Shown piece after piece: positions 16,784-26,832 of a stretch of 64,000 nt of DNA. The number at the start of each line of letters is the position of its first letter. Position 1 is the first letter of the stretch. Under the pieces are notes generated by a model that was not told the DNA's origin, ran no database searches, and saw nothing but the letters and a program-made list of their open reading frames with translations. This stretch comes from a virus, in IMG/VR virus record IMGVR_UViG_3300034684_000059, positions 1 through 64,000 of that record; one strand, 5' to 3'. Position numbers and translations under genes: made by a program.

Positions 16784-18412
16784 ATGCTACAGTTCGTTGA
16801 AGTAGAAAATTTTAGTTCTCAATCTCCATACGTCAATGTGGTCCATTCTGGGTTTGATTTGGTCTTTGATAACATAGACATTAAAGACCATCCTGAATTT
16901 CTCAAATTCAGTTTAAAACCATACAGTGCATTGACTAGTACTTTGAAGACTGGTCCTGGAGTTGCGCTTCATCCGATAAATCAGTTCGCAATGACTCTTC
17001 CTACCTCGATTCAAAAACGAATCGTAGAAATGCTTGTGGAATGCCATGTTGCTATTATAAATGGTCCAGAATACGATGACGAACAAGTTGAAAGTTATTC
17101 GGATTTTCTAGCCCAGTTAGAAAAACTGGAAGACACTCTTGGTGATATCATCCTCAAGATGGAAAAAGATACAGATCTTTCTGTCCTCTTAGAAGAGTAT
17201 GTTCGATCCGAAGACTCTCAGATTCCTATCGCAGATATGGCAGATGCAGGTACACGACCTCACGATAGTCCCGAAATGACTTTCTTGAAAGAGGAAGCAG
17301 TTATACTCACAACGGTTTCATTGTATATGAAACTTCTGTCTTTGGTTATGGGGACATTCTTGGCTAAGTATAGTAGTGTGATAGATTCTGAGCAAAGAGA
17401 ATTTCATGCAAGAGCTATCACCAACGCTTTACTTGGCGCAAAGTATCGTCAGATCATGCTCAAGCTCTATGACTACATTGAGAGATTGATCGAAACTAGA
17501 TGCAAATTAACAAAAACGATAACTCCTACTAGTGCATATTGTGGACAAAGTACTGCAAGCTTATCTCGCAGGGAGTTCGATGTTGCTATAGTTAAACGAT
17601 TAGTCGGAGCAGATCTTTACAGATCCGAAGGAAACATCATCAAGTATTTGGCAGCATCTGGTAAAAGTGGTGCTGAGTCAAAACTAAAAAATGCTGAAAA
17701 TACGCATGGAACTAAAATCATGTCTGATCCTAACGATAAAGATCAGTCTGATGAAGGTAATGCCAGTGCGTTCGAAATGGGCTCAAGACAATCGTCCAAA
17801 ACAGCGGATACTCCGCTTATCGTGGAGTGTGGTGCTGAAAGTTTGATCGTCGAACAGCTTGAAACAGAACATATTTCAAACGAAGAATTTGAAATGGTTT
17901 TAGCGTATTATGAAAGAAATCCTCTCCGAATCAATCCTTTTGGAAAATATCTTCTTGGACTCTCTTTCGGACACACACTTGGAGGAGGAACTTATATCCA
18001 ACTTCTGAACCTTCCCATAATAACAAAACTGACAACTATACTACAGATAACTTACGCTCGAGCCGGTATATCTCAACTTGCACACATCATGTCTGCCAAT
18101 ATGGGAACTCCTGGAACACGTGTTCCTAAAGATACGGACATCATCTTAAACTCAGGATGGCAGAATCTTCCAGAATATATCGAGTGTCGTAAGACTTTAG
18201 TTTCCGGATTTGGAGAATATGAATGGAACTCTGTGTTTCGTAGTTTTGTGGAATGTTGTCTGACAACCCCTATCTATTACAACACAGCTCCAGCTATATG
18301 GGATCTGCTGAATGAACGCCCCACAAATGGACAGGAAATCAAAGAATTCCTTCCATTATTGGCTAAAGTTATCAAGTTCTCGACTCATACGTATTTAAAT
18401 AGTGAGGTCTGA
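16784..18412 (+). CDS. Unknown 542-residue protein, first gene of early-type operon
   Basis: ATG at 16784 with TTGAGGGAACACA upstream. The protein is largely helical, with an acidic disordered linker (about residues 300-345, rich in Ser, Asp, Glu) between two folded halves. No known motif is recognised. Size (about 60 kDa) and a position a few genes ahead of the RNAP beta C and beta' C genes recall the phage-specific fifth subunit of the phiKZ non-virion RNAP. I have no sequence evidence for that and mention it only as a candidate. Preceded by a TATATTAC promoter. Confidence 0.75.
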   Translation: MLQFVEVENFSSQSPYVNVVHSGFDLVFDNIDIKDHPEFLKFSLKPYSALTSTLKTGPGVALHPINQFAMTLPTSIQKRIVEMLVECHVAIINGPEYDDEQVESYSDFLAQLEKLEDTLGDIILKMEKDTDLSVLLEEYVRSEDSQIPIADMADAGTRPHDSPEMTFLKEEAVILTTVSLYMKLLSLVMGTFLAKYSSVIDSEQREFHARAITNALLGAKYRQIMLKLYDYIERLIETRCKLTKTITPTSAYCGQSTASLSRREFDVAIVKRLVGADLYRSEGNIIKYLAASGKSGAESKLKNAENTHGTKIMSDPNDKDQSDEGNASAFEMGSRQSSKTADTPLIVECGAESLIVEQLETEHISNEEFEMVLAYYERNPLRINPFGKYLLGLSFGHTLGGGTYIQLLNLPIITKLTTILQITYARAGISQLAHIMSANMGTPGTRVPKDTDIILNSGWQNLPEYIECRKTLVSGFGEYEWNSVFRSFVECCLTTPIYYNTAPAIWDLLNERPTNGQEIKEFLPLLAKVIKFSTHTYLNSEV

Positions 18413-18413
18413 T

Positions 18414-19634
18414 GTGTTTGATGTAGTAGAAGTAGATCTTCCCTTAGTGGAGTATGAACTAGATACTACTACGATATATGTTCCAAATTGCTCTGCATGG
18501 AACTCAGATGAAATATACTGCGCACGCGGTGGAAGATTGTCTTTGGATTGTCATCTGTCGAAATGTATAGTAACAACTCAATTCAAAGATAGTATCTTCG
18601 AATATACTCTACTAGCAAAAGCTCACCCTGAGAAAAACACGCGCATCATGTTCCCTATTTGTTCCAAACTGATCCCTCCTAGTTCTTCAGGGGAGGATGT
18701 CTCAGTGTATTTGCATCTTAAAGGAATACATGAGTTCCATTGGGAATGCAACAAAGAACAACCGCACGTTCCACAATTTATAGGGGAAACGCTGTGGAAG
18801 TTAGAGATGGATGCGCTTATAGATCAATACCCTGCAATAAGTACACGCTCACAAGAACATTGTCTGGATCTTACGTATTGTCCAGAACATGAAAATCTTG
18901 AAACTTTCATAACTCTAGCCAGAGATGAGTTCGTCCATGAATTAAACTTTCACCGAGTAGCTCGAGATCCTTGGGAAGAGTATTGTTCTTTGGACTCATT
19001 GAAAAAGCATCTGTATCCCCAAAAAGATAAAGAGTTACTTTTAAGTGTGATGTTCAGCACCATGGAAGAATTTCCAAGTTTAGACATCAACTATCTTCTC
19101 TTCATTTTACGACAAGCCGGGGATGGAGCTGTACGATATCAAAAAGCACAGATAGAAAGTCCTCATTTGACTTCAGACATCGAAACTCAAGACTATCGAG
19201 AGATAACTAATCTTTATTATCTGCTCAGTAGATCAAGATATAACGATATCAAATTGGAGTACGAGATATATTCGGACAACATCCGATTGACTCACAGCAA
19301 TATCTACAATGAGTACTTTCGTACCAATTCCGTAGAAAGTATGCGCTTGCGATCAGATATAGAAAGTATTATTTTACATCCAGATTTTCTTATGGATCTA
19401 GAGAATAGTACCATAGATCTTGCGCTTAGTAACTACGGAGAAACTCGAGCAGCCAATATCTTGGTTGAAGCTAACTCGAATTCTGAATTAATAGGAGAGT
19501 TATGTTTTGATTATCAGTATGGATTTTTAATTGTATCTCTTACGTTGTACCTTCGAAACGGAAAAACTACTACTCTTTCGATCGTAAGAGATATGCAAGT
19601 ATTGTCGACCATTTCTCAAACTTTAAAGTTCTAG
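18414..19634 (+). CDS. Unknown 406-residue protein
   Basis: I choose GTG 18414 (then TTTGATGTAGTAG) because the GTGAGG six bases before it is a plausible Shine-Dalgarno. An in-frame GTG at 18402 would overlap it and has no site of its own. The previous gene's TGA lies at 18410-18412, so the two are coupled. The protein is beta-rich in its N-terminal third, then helical with many Tyr and Arg. No family is recognised. It is the second gene of a run of structural-looking genes that ends at 22349. Confidence 0.7.
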   Translation: MFDVVEVDLPLVEYELDTTTIYVPNCSAWNSDEIYCARGGRLSLDCHLSKCIVTTQFKDSIFEYTLLAKAHPEKNTRIMFPICSKLIPPSSSGEDVSVYLHLKGIHEFHWECNKEQPHVPQFIGETLWKLEMDALIDQYPAISTRSQEHCLDLTYCPEHENLETFITLARDEFVHELNFHRVARDPWEEYCSLDSLKKHLYPQKDKELLLSVMFSTMEEFPSLDINYLLFILRQAGDGAVRYQKAQIESPHLTSDIETQDYREITNLYYLLSRSRYNDIKLEYEIYSDNIRLTHSNIYNEYFRTNSVESMRLRSDIESIILHPDFLMDLENSTIDLALSNYGETRAANILVEANSNSELIGELCFDYQYGFLIVSLTLYLRNGKTTTLSIVRDMQVLSTISQTLKF

Positions 19635-19650
19635 ATACAGGAGATTACTC

Positions 19651-21204
19651 GTGTACGGAAGACATCGCATAAACGCCAATTCGGATTGGGAACGTAACGT
19701 TTCCAAAGCACAATTGTTTGTATTCACACCACAAGTTATTGCCCCGGTGACAGTGAGACCTACTAGATTTAGTGTCACTGCTAAATTCGTAGATACCGTA
19801 TCCAAAGAACTGGAACGAAATGATACCTTTCTTGGGAATTACGGACGAACACTTCCTTTAGAGGAATTTAATAGTGAATCAAACTACGTTATAACTCCGT
19901 CAAGACACGGACACACTGTTAATTATCGGGAATATCAGGACTTTGCTACATTCATGTTGGTCTGGGATAATCCTCCAATATACGGAAGACGAGTCAATAC
20001 GCCTTCAAACACTCGATTCATCTATATCGGGTATTTTCTGACCGACCAGCCAGTGATACAACGGTACGGACGAAAAATGCTGCAAGAAGATGCTCGTCTG
20101 ATATTCACGCACGTAAACCAAGTAGACATCACTGGAAACCATAGTGCGTTTGGGTCAAATTATCGTACCTTCTCACGGCAAAGTGTGGACATTGTTGATC
20201 CTACTGCAGTTGTTCAGTTAAACCGAGACCGGCAATACCGACTCGATCCCGATATCCTTCTTCAGACGGAATACACTTCTGGAGATGGAAGCGTTGTAAC
20301 TAGTGTACCTGCAGAATCCCATGTTCTTACTACTAACAGCCCGTTGCAGTTCAATAACAACTTATACAAACCAAAAGCTCAACTTCGTTCTATCTTTAGT
20401 GGTATTCGGAAAAAGATAACCCAGGATAGAGCCGCTGCTGGTGCTACTGCAGGATTTTCTTCGATGTATCGTTCAGGATACGCTGGAGAAAGACACGCAG
20501 TTGCTCATCAGATGTCAACGCAAGCGCCTAAACTGAAAATAGGGTTCGAGGTCAATCAAATCTACACTATCGAAGAGTTGTTGGGAGAGTGTCCTTCCTT
20601 AAAGAACCGAGATAATGTGGAGGTACTTAATCTTCCGTTTGATCTTGGCTGCGATGCTCTGCAGACTGATACTCCTACTGTTACCAACATATGGACGGCA
20701 CTTATCGAATCGACACTCCCGATATGGTTCGAAGATGCCGGTATCACGGACATAGCTCTGCGTTACTCCACGTATCCTGAAGGAAGACCTGCACGCATTT
20801 TATCACAAGATGCTTCGTGGGAAATCTTGGAAGATTCTTACGGTCAAGCACAACTTGGATTTACTACCAATCTTCAAGACTCTACGACTCAGCGTGCTAT
20901 AGTCGAAACTTGCATATCGTCATTGGAACGCGATGTGTTCGAAATCATACTGGAGAACGCTGGAGATTTTGATTTGACAATCTACTACAATTGTTACAAT
21001 CGAACTATGGTACAACTCCAGTTCCGGGATGAAGACCCACTTCCTGCAGGGGCATACACTGTAAGTCACGGAACCTACAGAAGCATAGCTACTCCTCTCA
21101 TCGGAGACGAAGAGGACGAAGACTACAATCGCTCGGCGTTAGGTGAATTGGTAGATGGCGTACTTAATAATGTAGAGAAAATTGACGTCGTTCTCGACTA
21201 TTAA
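19651..21204 (+). CDS. Virion-structural-like protein with codon bias
   Basis: 517 residues from GTG 19651, with AGGAGATTACTC upstream. It uses more C-ending codons than its neighbours, which suggests high expression. The middle is Ala/Gly/Arg-rich (GATAGFSSMYRSG near residue 270) and looks like a flexible linker. The C-terminal third is a beta-rich domain ending in an acidic loop (GDEEDEDYNR). It resembles in style the abundant protein at 8875 (acidic core, Arg-rich flexible region), but I see no clear alignment. I infer a virion component. Confidence 0.75.
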   Translation: MYGRHRINANSDWERNVSKAQLFVFTPQVIAPVTVRPTRFSVTAKFVDTVSKELERNDTFLGNYGRTLPLEEFNSESNYVITPSRHGHTVNYREYQDFATFMLVWDNPPIYGRRVNTPSNTRFIYIGYFLTDQPVIQRYGRKMLQEDARLIFTHVNQVDITGNHSAFGSNYRTFSRQSVDIVDPTAVVQLNRDRQYRLDPDILLQTEYTSGDGSVVTSVPAESHVLTTNSPLQFNNNLYKPKAQLRSIFSGIRKKITQDRAAAGATAGFSSMYRSGYAGERHAVAHQMSTQAPKLKIGFEVNQIYTIEELLGECPSLKNRDNVEVLNLPFDLGCDALQTDTPTVTNIWTALIESTLPIWFEDAGITDIALRYSTYPEGRPARILSQDASWEILEDSYGQAQLGFTTNLQDSTTQRAIVETCISSLERDVFEIILENAGDFDLTIYYNCYNRTMVQLQFRDEDPLPAGAYTVSHGTYRSIATPLIGDEEDEDYNRSALGELVDGVLNNVEKIDVVLDY

Positions 21205-21221
21205 CTTAAACTGGAGGTAGT

Positions 21222-22349
21222 ATGACTCAATATAGCCATAAAGATATAACCGCGTTTATCAACGCGATTATTCGTGTATCTCGCATGGTAGAAGTCCATA
21301 ACAACCGGATAGTTTGGACAGACGGAGATCCGGTAGTTGTTCAACTCAAGGATAAAAAAGCTCCGCTCTTCACATACACAAGAAGTCCGGATGATCCGGA
21401 CGCAATCGTACTCAACCCGTTACACGAAACTATGACATCGTCTGTTGACAGAATTTGGTTCTACAAACAGTTGAACTTAGGGTTCGTGACTCATCTGCAA
21501 AGAACTATAAAGTTCCTCGTAGAGATCGTACTGCACGATTGTCAGGATAAACCGGAACTTTTGAAATACATGAAGGGTATCGATGAAAACGACATCGATG
21601 AAAAATTCCTGAAAGAATTGGAGTTTCTTTACAATACACAGGGTGATGGGTTTTTCAGTATCAGTTACAACGCAGCGAAGAAAACAACAAAAGTATTTGC
21701 TGGTGTAGAAGATCCGACAGGAGAATACCAGAAGGCAGTTCCCAGTACAAAATTCCGGAAAAAATCCTGGAAACTTCTGACGACGATCATCAGGAATCTT
21801 CTCAGGGTAAATGATGACGAAACTATCGCATCCAAATACGAAACGTCTACAGACAACCTGGCGTGTCCGCAGTTCCTTACGTTTGTTCCCACTTGGCACA
21901 AATTGTGGGTGGCTATAGCTCCGGCTTGCAAATATACCATGGAATCTCTGGACATTAGTCTGGAAGCTGATCTGAGTGAAATCGAAGAGCATCTTCCCAA
22001 CATCCTGACGTACAACAGCATGTCTAACTGGGCAGCATCAGTACACAATCATAAGCCCAACTTGAATAAGATCAAGTCAGCTATGACTGCAACCACAAGG
22101 GATGTCTTACTTGACGATACTGAAGTGGTTGTCGATCGTTCACGTCCTCGGGTTCAAGAACCTTACCGAGAATCTCGTAATGACTACTCGGATGCAGTAG
22201 CTGCACTCGAAGCGATCGGAGTATATCCGAAATCTCCGTATTCTCGTAACGACACGTCGTATCGTGCACGACCTGTAGACGATTATCGCCCGACATATAC
22301 AAGTCGTTCGATATCATCTCGAGTTCGTGTAGGATATCGTAGACGGTAA
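21222..22349 (+). CDS. Virion-structural-like protein with Arg/Tyr/Ser-rich tail
   Basis: 375 residues, ATG preceded by ACTGGAGGTAGT. A folded helical body to about residue 290 is followed by an 80-residue tail rich in Arg, Tyr, Ser and Asp that ends RVRVGYRRR. Such a basic disordered tail is common in abundant phage proteins that touch nucleic acid or other virion proteins; the 8875 and 19651 proteins have similar Arg-rich segments. No known family. It ends the operon at a strong terminator. Confidence 0.75.
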   Translation: MTQYSHKDITAFINAIIRVSRMVEVHNNRIVWTDGDPVVVQLKDKKAPLFTYTRSPDDPDAIVLNPLHETMTSSVDRIWFYKQLNLGFVTHLQRTIKFLVEIVLHDCQDKPELLKYMKGIDENDIDEKFLKELEFLYNTQGDGFFSISYNAAKKTTKVFAGVEDPTGEYQKAVPSTKFRKKSWKLLTTIIRNLLRVNDDETIASKYETSTDNLACPQFLTFVPTWHKLWVAIAPACKYTMESLDISLEADLSEIEEHLPNILTYNSMSNWAASVHNHKPNLNKIKSAMTATTRDVLLDDTEVVVDRSRPRVQEPYRESRNDYSDAVAALEAIGVYPKSPYSRNDTSYRARPVDDYRPTYTSRSISSRVRVGYRRR

Positions 22350-22355
22350 TATCGA

Positions 22356-22393
22356 CATAGAGAGTTCTCCCTACTTTGGGAGAACTCTCTATG
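22356..22393. terminator. Strong hairpin terminator
   Basis: A 16-bp perfect stem (CATAGAGAGTTCTCCC) with a 6-base loop after the 21222 gene. Confidence 0.85.
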
Positions 22394-22458
22394 ATTAATA
22401 GTGTGATTAGAAGTTTATTTTTGTCTTTCTGAAAGATATTACGATAAGGAGGATACAG

Positions 22459-23574
22459 ATGTCTACAACCATACAAGAATATACAGGGATAGTTCTTGAA
22501 GACAAACCTAGAGATTCCAGAATAATAAAAGTTCTCATACCTGAACTTACTCCGTTTTATCAAGGTACGACTCAACCTATAGTGGAGAAAAAACTTGTAA
22601 AGTCAGGCAGTGACGATACTCTTCCCCCGATATCAGAGATCCATGTCTCTAATTATTTTACGGCTACATTTTTTGGAGATACCAATCGAAGATATCCTCC
22701 AGATGTTAGACGATCAGAACAGGTAAGAATATATAAAATCAAAGATCAAGATGTTCTTTTTTGGGAGTCATATGGCCGAGACGACAAACTAAGAACTACA
22801 GAGAGGTTACATATCGGTATAGCTGCTAAACCAGACATCGATTCTGAGCTTACGACAGACAATACGTATTTTCTGGAATTTGACAGTTTTAAAAAACATG
22901 TAGTATTGAAGACCTCTACTGCCAACGGAGAATCGTGTAAGTATTTGTTGAAAATGGATGTCGATAAAGGAGAACTCTATCTTTGTGACGATGTCAACAA
23001 TGAAGTGTACATAAATTCGCATGCTCCAAGAATTCGTATAAAAAACAAATCCGGCACGTTACTTGATCTTCATAAAGAAAATCTATTGGCATCCGCATTA
23101 AAAGACTGCGTTATTAAAGCTGGAAGACAGCTTGTGATAGACTCTCCTGCGATGACATTTTCGAATTCAAACAAGTCAGGAACCATGGTCTGGAATGCTA
23201 AAGATGTGACGATGAATCTGAAGAAATCTTGGGTGTGCAATTCTCCTGCGATAGGTCTAAATGGAGCAGTCGTTACTGACACTGTAGTTGCTAAACACGT
23301 TCAGGCAGAAGGATTTTCTACTGGGATGCAAGGGGGGAACTACTCTTCATCAAATATAGATTTGAAAACAGGAGAAGGGAATAACCCATCAAATCCTCCC
23401 AACGCTGGAGGGAACAGTAGTTCCAATAGACACTGTACTGCCTGGGAAGAATTCAGCGAAGCATTACGTATAGTGCACCATTGTTTGAGTATCAAGAATC
23501 CGGATTGTCCAGAACTTGATTCCTTGTTAGACCTTGCCAACAAAGCAAAAATGCCACTCAATCGAGGTAAATGA
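22459..23574 (+). CDS. Central tail-spike-like (gp5/VgrG-type) protein
   Basis: 371 residues, ATG behind AAGGAGGATACAG. Residues about 1-110 are beta-rich and compatible with an OB-like domain. Residues about 130-290 are a long series of short beta strands with repeated pattern (VYINSHAPRIRIKNKSG, then LVIDSPAMTFSNSN, then VTMNLKKSWVCNSPAIGLNG), which is the look of the triple-stranded beta-helix of phage central spikes (T4 gp5 C-terminal domain, VgrG, gpV). A Gly/Ser/Asn-rich linker and a small helical domain end the protein. The spike pierces the outer membrane at the start of injection. No lysozyme domain is visible. The next gene overlaps its stop. Confidence 0.7.
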   Translation: MSTTIQEYTGIVLEDKPRDSRIIKVLIPELTPFYQGTTQPIVEKKLVKSGSDDTLPPISEIHVSNYFTATFFGDTNRRYPPDVRRSEQVRIYKIKDQDVLFWESYGRDDKLRTTERLHIGIAAKPDIDSELTTDNTYFLEFDSFKKHVVLKTSTANGESCKYLLKMDVDKGELYLCDDVNNEVYINSHAPRIRIKNKSGTLLDLHKENLLASALKDCVIKAGRQLVIDSPAMTFSNSNKSGTMVWNAKDVTMNLKKSWVCNSPAIGLNGAVVTDTVVAKHVQAEGFSTGMQGGNYSSSNIDLKTGEGNNPSNPPNAGGNSSSNRHCTAWEEFSEALRIVHHCLSIKNPDCPELDSLLDLANKAKMPLNRGK

Positions 23575-24173
23575 TGTATTTTCCACATCTTCCAAAGACT
23601 CTACACATCATAGATGAATCTACCCGATGGTTCGTTTCTCCGGAAAAATACGAATTTAAATTGTATCCGGAATTAGATCATCAAGAATTTCTCAAAGCTG
23701 CCGAGATACTGAATACTGCAACACTCAACTGGGCTAAATTTGAAATTACCCTTAAACAAGATACAGCATTTGTTCCATTTATAATGGGATGTTCTTTGTC
23801 CAATTTTGGAACAAAAGAATTTTTTGATGCATTAGAAGAGTGCAGCTACACGAACGATCCAATAGACGATCCTGATACTTACATGTTTCCTTCTCAGTCA
23901 CAGATCCGATTTACAGAAGAGCTCAATCTTCTTAGACGAGTCGTCGATTGTAAAGTACTTGAAAGTATGGTTGGTCGTGGATGGTTCATGATTTTAAGTA
24001 GTGTTCCTCACTATAGAGAAAGATTGAAGCTAAACACCAAATCAGATGAAGCTAGTTTTCAAGATAGTCTTATATACTCACTAGTCACACTTCATCCATA
24101 TTTTTGGAGTTTACCTTATTTTGCTGGTCTTGAACTTTTCAGAAAATTCTGGATAAAATCTTCAAGAGATTAA
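23571..24173 (+). CDS. Unknown 200-residue protein coupled to the spike gene
   Basis: Start codon overlaps the stop of the spike-like gene (AATGATG), so the two are translated together. It is rich in Phe, Tyr, Leu and Glu, with no recognised domain. The coupling suggests a spike-associated baseplate part or a chaperone. Confidence 0.75.
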   Translation: MMYFPHLPKTLHIIDESTRWFVSPEKYEFKLYPELDHQEFLKAAEILNTATLNWAKFEITLKQDTAFVPFIMGCSLSNFGTKEFFDALEECSYTNDPIDDPDTYMFPSQSQIRFTEELNLLRRVVDCKVLESMVGRGWFMILSSVPHYRERLKLNTKSDEASFQDSLIYSLVTLHPYFWSLPYFAGLELFRKFWIKSSRD

Positions 24174-24197
24174 AACCCACATACTACGGTACACATA

Positions 24198-24223
24198 GGA
24201 GACTCCTTTATAAAGGAGTCTCC
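24198..24223. terminator. Bidirectional hairpin terminator
   Basis: GGAGACTCCTTTATAAAGGAGTCTCC is a perfect palindrome between the convergent genes 23571 (+) and 24246 (-). Confidence 0.75.
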
Positions 24224-24245
24224 CATATAAGTAATCTAATTTGAG

Positions 24246-24575
24246 TTACTTTAATGATTCCATCGTGCGATATGTCTGATAGTGTTCTAAAATGTCGTCG
24301 TGATTAGGAATTAAAAGCTGAGACATATTTTTAAATTCCAGTTCAGAAGAATATCCATTCAAAAGTAAAAATATATCGAGCATATCCAAAGGATATCTGC
24401 GATCTCTTAGTACATCGCACGGTCGATATTCATACATGTGTGCTTCTTCTAATGTTAAAGAAATAACTTTTGCAGATTTGCGCAAATGTTCTATATGATC
24501 AGTAACGTATCTTCTCCAATTTCCTGTCAATCTAAGGTGTTCCATAGAACCCTGTGTGAGAACAAGTAAACTCAT
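24246..24575 (-). CDS. Unknown 109-residue protein
   Basis: Start at ATG 24575 (MSLLVLTQGSMEHL) because GTAGGAGCAATT precedes it; an earlier in-frame ATG at 24593 has no site. It is a lone minus-strand gene, divergent from the RNAP beta C gene and convergent with 23571. The composition (Leu, His, Arg, acidic patches) shows no family. A regulator would fit the position, but there is no sequence evidence. Confidence 0.65.
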   Translation of the reverse strand: MSLLVLTQGSMEHLRLTGNWRRYVTDHIEHLRKSAKVISLTLEEAHMYEYRPCDVLRDRRYPLDMLDIFLLLNGYSSELEFKNMSQLLIPNHDDILEHYQTYRTMESLK

Positions 24576-24607
24576 AATTGCTCCTACATTCATTGTTCAA
24601 TGAGGTA

Positions 24608-24615
24608 TATATTAC
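24608..24615 (+). promoter_or_regulatory. TATATTAC early-type promoter of RNAP genes
   Basis: GTATATATTACTATTGTGTAA lies 45 bp upstream of the RNAP beta C start. The same extended sequence TATATTACTATTGTGTA recurs at 59337. Confidence 0.75.
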
Positions 24616-24660
24616 TATTGTGTAAGATCCGAAATAAACTAAAGTTATTGGAGGAACATA

Positions 24661-26823
24661 ATGAGTCACGAAGATGATCTTTCTCCCAACCCATACCTGG
24701 AAAGAGACAAAAAGAAATATCCGATGATGTCGAATCTGAACTTCGATGTCAGATTACTTGGAACAAAACCAGTATTGTGTCCCATGTTACCGTCGAATTC
24801 ATCTCAGCGTATGGCTATGTTCTCGCATAACATCAGTGGAGCACCCATACCACATCATCCGGAATTTCCTGCAGTAGCATCTGGGTTTGAACATAAGTTC
24901 ATGGAGTACACGTTCAATACATCCAGATTCGTTGCAGACGGTACGATCCTAGCTATTGTTAGTAAGTATCAAGTAGGACAAGGTCTTTATCCTATCACGT
25001 TCAATCCGATGAATTACGTGATATACTTAAACCATGAAGATCAGACCGTAGATTACGTCACAACAGAACAATACACTCGTTGTACTAACGGATTCGGTTA
25101 TAAAAACATCATCGATGAAAGATTGCTTCGTCCAGGTACCCGTGTCGAAGCAGGACAAACACTCACGCATTCTCCCGCAGTCCAAGGTGAAAAATATTGT
25201 CTTGGAACTAATCTTAATGTTGCCTATATGTCGTCCATATACACAACGGAAGACGCCATGGGGATGTCTCGCAGTACCGCCAAACGACTTGGTACTACTG
25301 GGGTAAAAATGATACCCATCGACATCCAACGCAACTACGTACCTTTGAACTTATACGGAACTCCCGAAGAGTATAAGTTCATACCCGATATGTATGGACA
25401 GGTACGTGAAGATGGGATTTTGTGTGGGTTCCGTGAAGTTGATCCTAATACTTTGTTTTTGGACATGAACCCAGAAAGTCTTATGTCTCCGCAGTATCAC
25501 ACGGATTACTTGTACTATGCTCCTCCAGGAGCTACGATCGTAGACATAGACATGTACAAAAATCCTATCAGCAAAGTAAAGACTCCTGAACATATCTTTG
25601 CTCAGGTAGATGCGTATATCCAAAATTCCCTCATTGGATATAAACAGCTCATGAAAGTCTATTATGAACATTGTGTACAAAAAGGACATCGTCCAAGTTC
25701 TGCATTCAATACGCTGATCACAAATACAGAAATGATCCTTCATGCTAATGGCGTAAGATCTAAAAATCTAAAATCGATCCCAAAATATGCATACAAAGGA
25801 GAAGCGATCAATTTCATCCGTATGAATCTGACATACACACACACTATTGAAGTAAATTGCGGAGCTAAAACAACAGATCGTCAAGGTGCCAAAGGCGTTA
25901 GTAGTATCATTATAGATGATGAGCATATGCCGGTTAACGAATATGGTGTTAGAGCAGACATAGTCATTTGTCCGATGACTCCGACTAACCGAATGAATTT
26001 CGGACAGTTGTATGAACAATTCATAGGAATATTACAATACGCAGTTATACGAGAGTGTAAACAATACTACAAAACCGACCCTTTAAGAGCTTACGATAAG
26101 ATCCTAGAATTCTTTTATGACGTTAACACAGAGTATGGTAAACTTTGTGAACAAGCACATAGAACTGATAAATCTAAGATCTCGTTGGTAGATGAACTTA
26201 TAGGGTTAGGATATCTTCCAGTAGTTTGTCCTCCTGGGTTATCAAATATTGGTCCGGACTGGGTGCTCGAAATGCGTGACAAATATAATGCATTTCCTAC
26301 TCCTGTGTCATATAACCAAACAGACGCGGAAGGCAATGTCATAAGAAGAGTAACTACAATTCGACCGATATACATAGGACCGGTTTACAGATACATCCTG
26401 TGCAAGAACCCACATGTACGGGCCAGTGGTATGTCGTATGTGAACCAGATGAGCGTACCTATAACCATAAAGCGAACAGATGTCAAACACCAACATCCTA
26501 TCGGCATAGTCCCCATACGTATCGGAGAAGATGAAGTCAGAAACCTTATCATGACGGTAGGTCCTATGGCATATCGTATCATCTCACTATATGCCAATGC
26601 TCCTGCAGCAACCAGGATCATGGGAAGACAGTTGTTGACGGCGAAAAAGCCTTCCAATATCAAATGGATCAATGTTTCAGAACAAGAACTCAATTCCATG
26701 AACGTCATGACTCAGGTGACAAAACATATGTTGGCTACCTGCGGAATAGATGCAGAAAATGTTGTAGTTGATAAAGAAAGCATGAAGAAATGGTTGGCGT
26801 TACGTCGTGCCTCTAGAAAATAA
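24661..26823 (+). CDS. RNA polymerase beta subunit, C-terminal half
   Basis: 720 residues, ATG behind TTGGAGGAACATA. Residues 400-412 (CGAKTTDRQGAKG) correspond to the bacterial beta region around GRHGNKG, which binds the nascent RNA and nucleotides. CPMTPTNRMNFGQLYE at 437-452 matches the bacterial NPLGVPSRMNIGQILE. A conserved-looking M-x2-GPMAYR and a basic C-terminus follow. The N-terminal half of beta is not in the window. It is followed nine bases later by the beta' C-terminal half, the same gene pair order as in phiKZ (gp71-73 and gp74, as I recall), which supports assignment to the non-virion polymerase. A TATATTAC promoter upstream would place its expression early. Confidence 0.93.
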   Translation: MSHEDDLSPNPYLERDKKKYPMMSNLNFDVRLLGTKPVLCPMLPSNSSQRMAMFSHNISGAPIPHHPEFPAVASGFEHKFMEYTFNTSRFVADGTILAIVSKYQVGQGLYPITFNPMNYVIYLNHEDQTVDYVTTEQYTRCTNGFGYKNIIDERLLRPGTRVEAGQTLTHSPAVQGEKYCLGTNLNVAYMSSIYTTEDAMGMSRSTAKRLGTTGVKMIPIDIQRNYVPLNLYGTPEEYKFIPDMYGQVREDGILCGFREVDPNTLFLDMNPESLMSPQYHTDYLYYAPPGATIVDIDMYKNPISKVKTPEHIFAQVDAYIQNSLIGYKQLMKVYYEHCVQKGHRPSSAFNTLITNTEMILHANGVRSKNLKSIPKYAYKGEAINFIRMNLTYTHTIEVNCGAKTTDRQGAKGVSSIIIDDEHMPVNEYGVRADIVICPMTPTNRMNFGQLYEQFIGILQYAVIRECKQYYKTDPLRAYDKILEFFYDVNTEYGKLCEQAHRTDKSKISLVDELIGLGYLPVVCPPGLSNIGPDWVLEMRDKYNAFPTPVSYNQTDAEGNVIRRVTTIRPIYIGPVYRYILCKNPHVRASGMSYVNQMSVPITIKRTDVKHQHPIGIVPIRIGEDEVRNLIMTVGPMAYRIISLYANAPAATRIMGRQLLTAKKPSNIKWINVSEQELNSMNVMTQVTKHMLATCGIDAENVVVDKESMKKWLALRRASRK

Positions 26824-26832
26824 GGAGATATC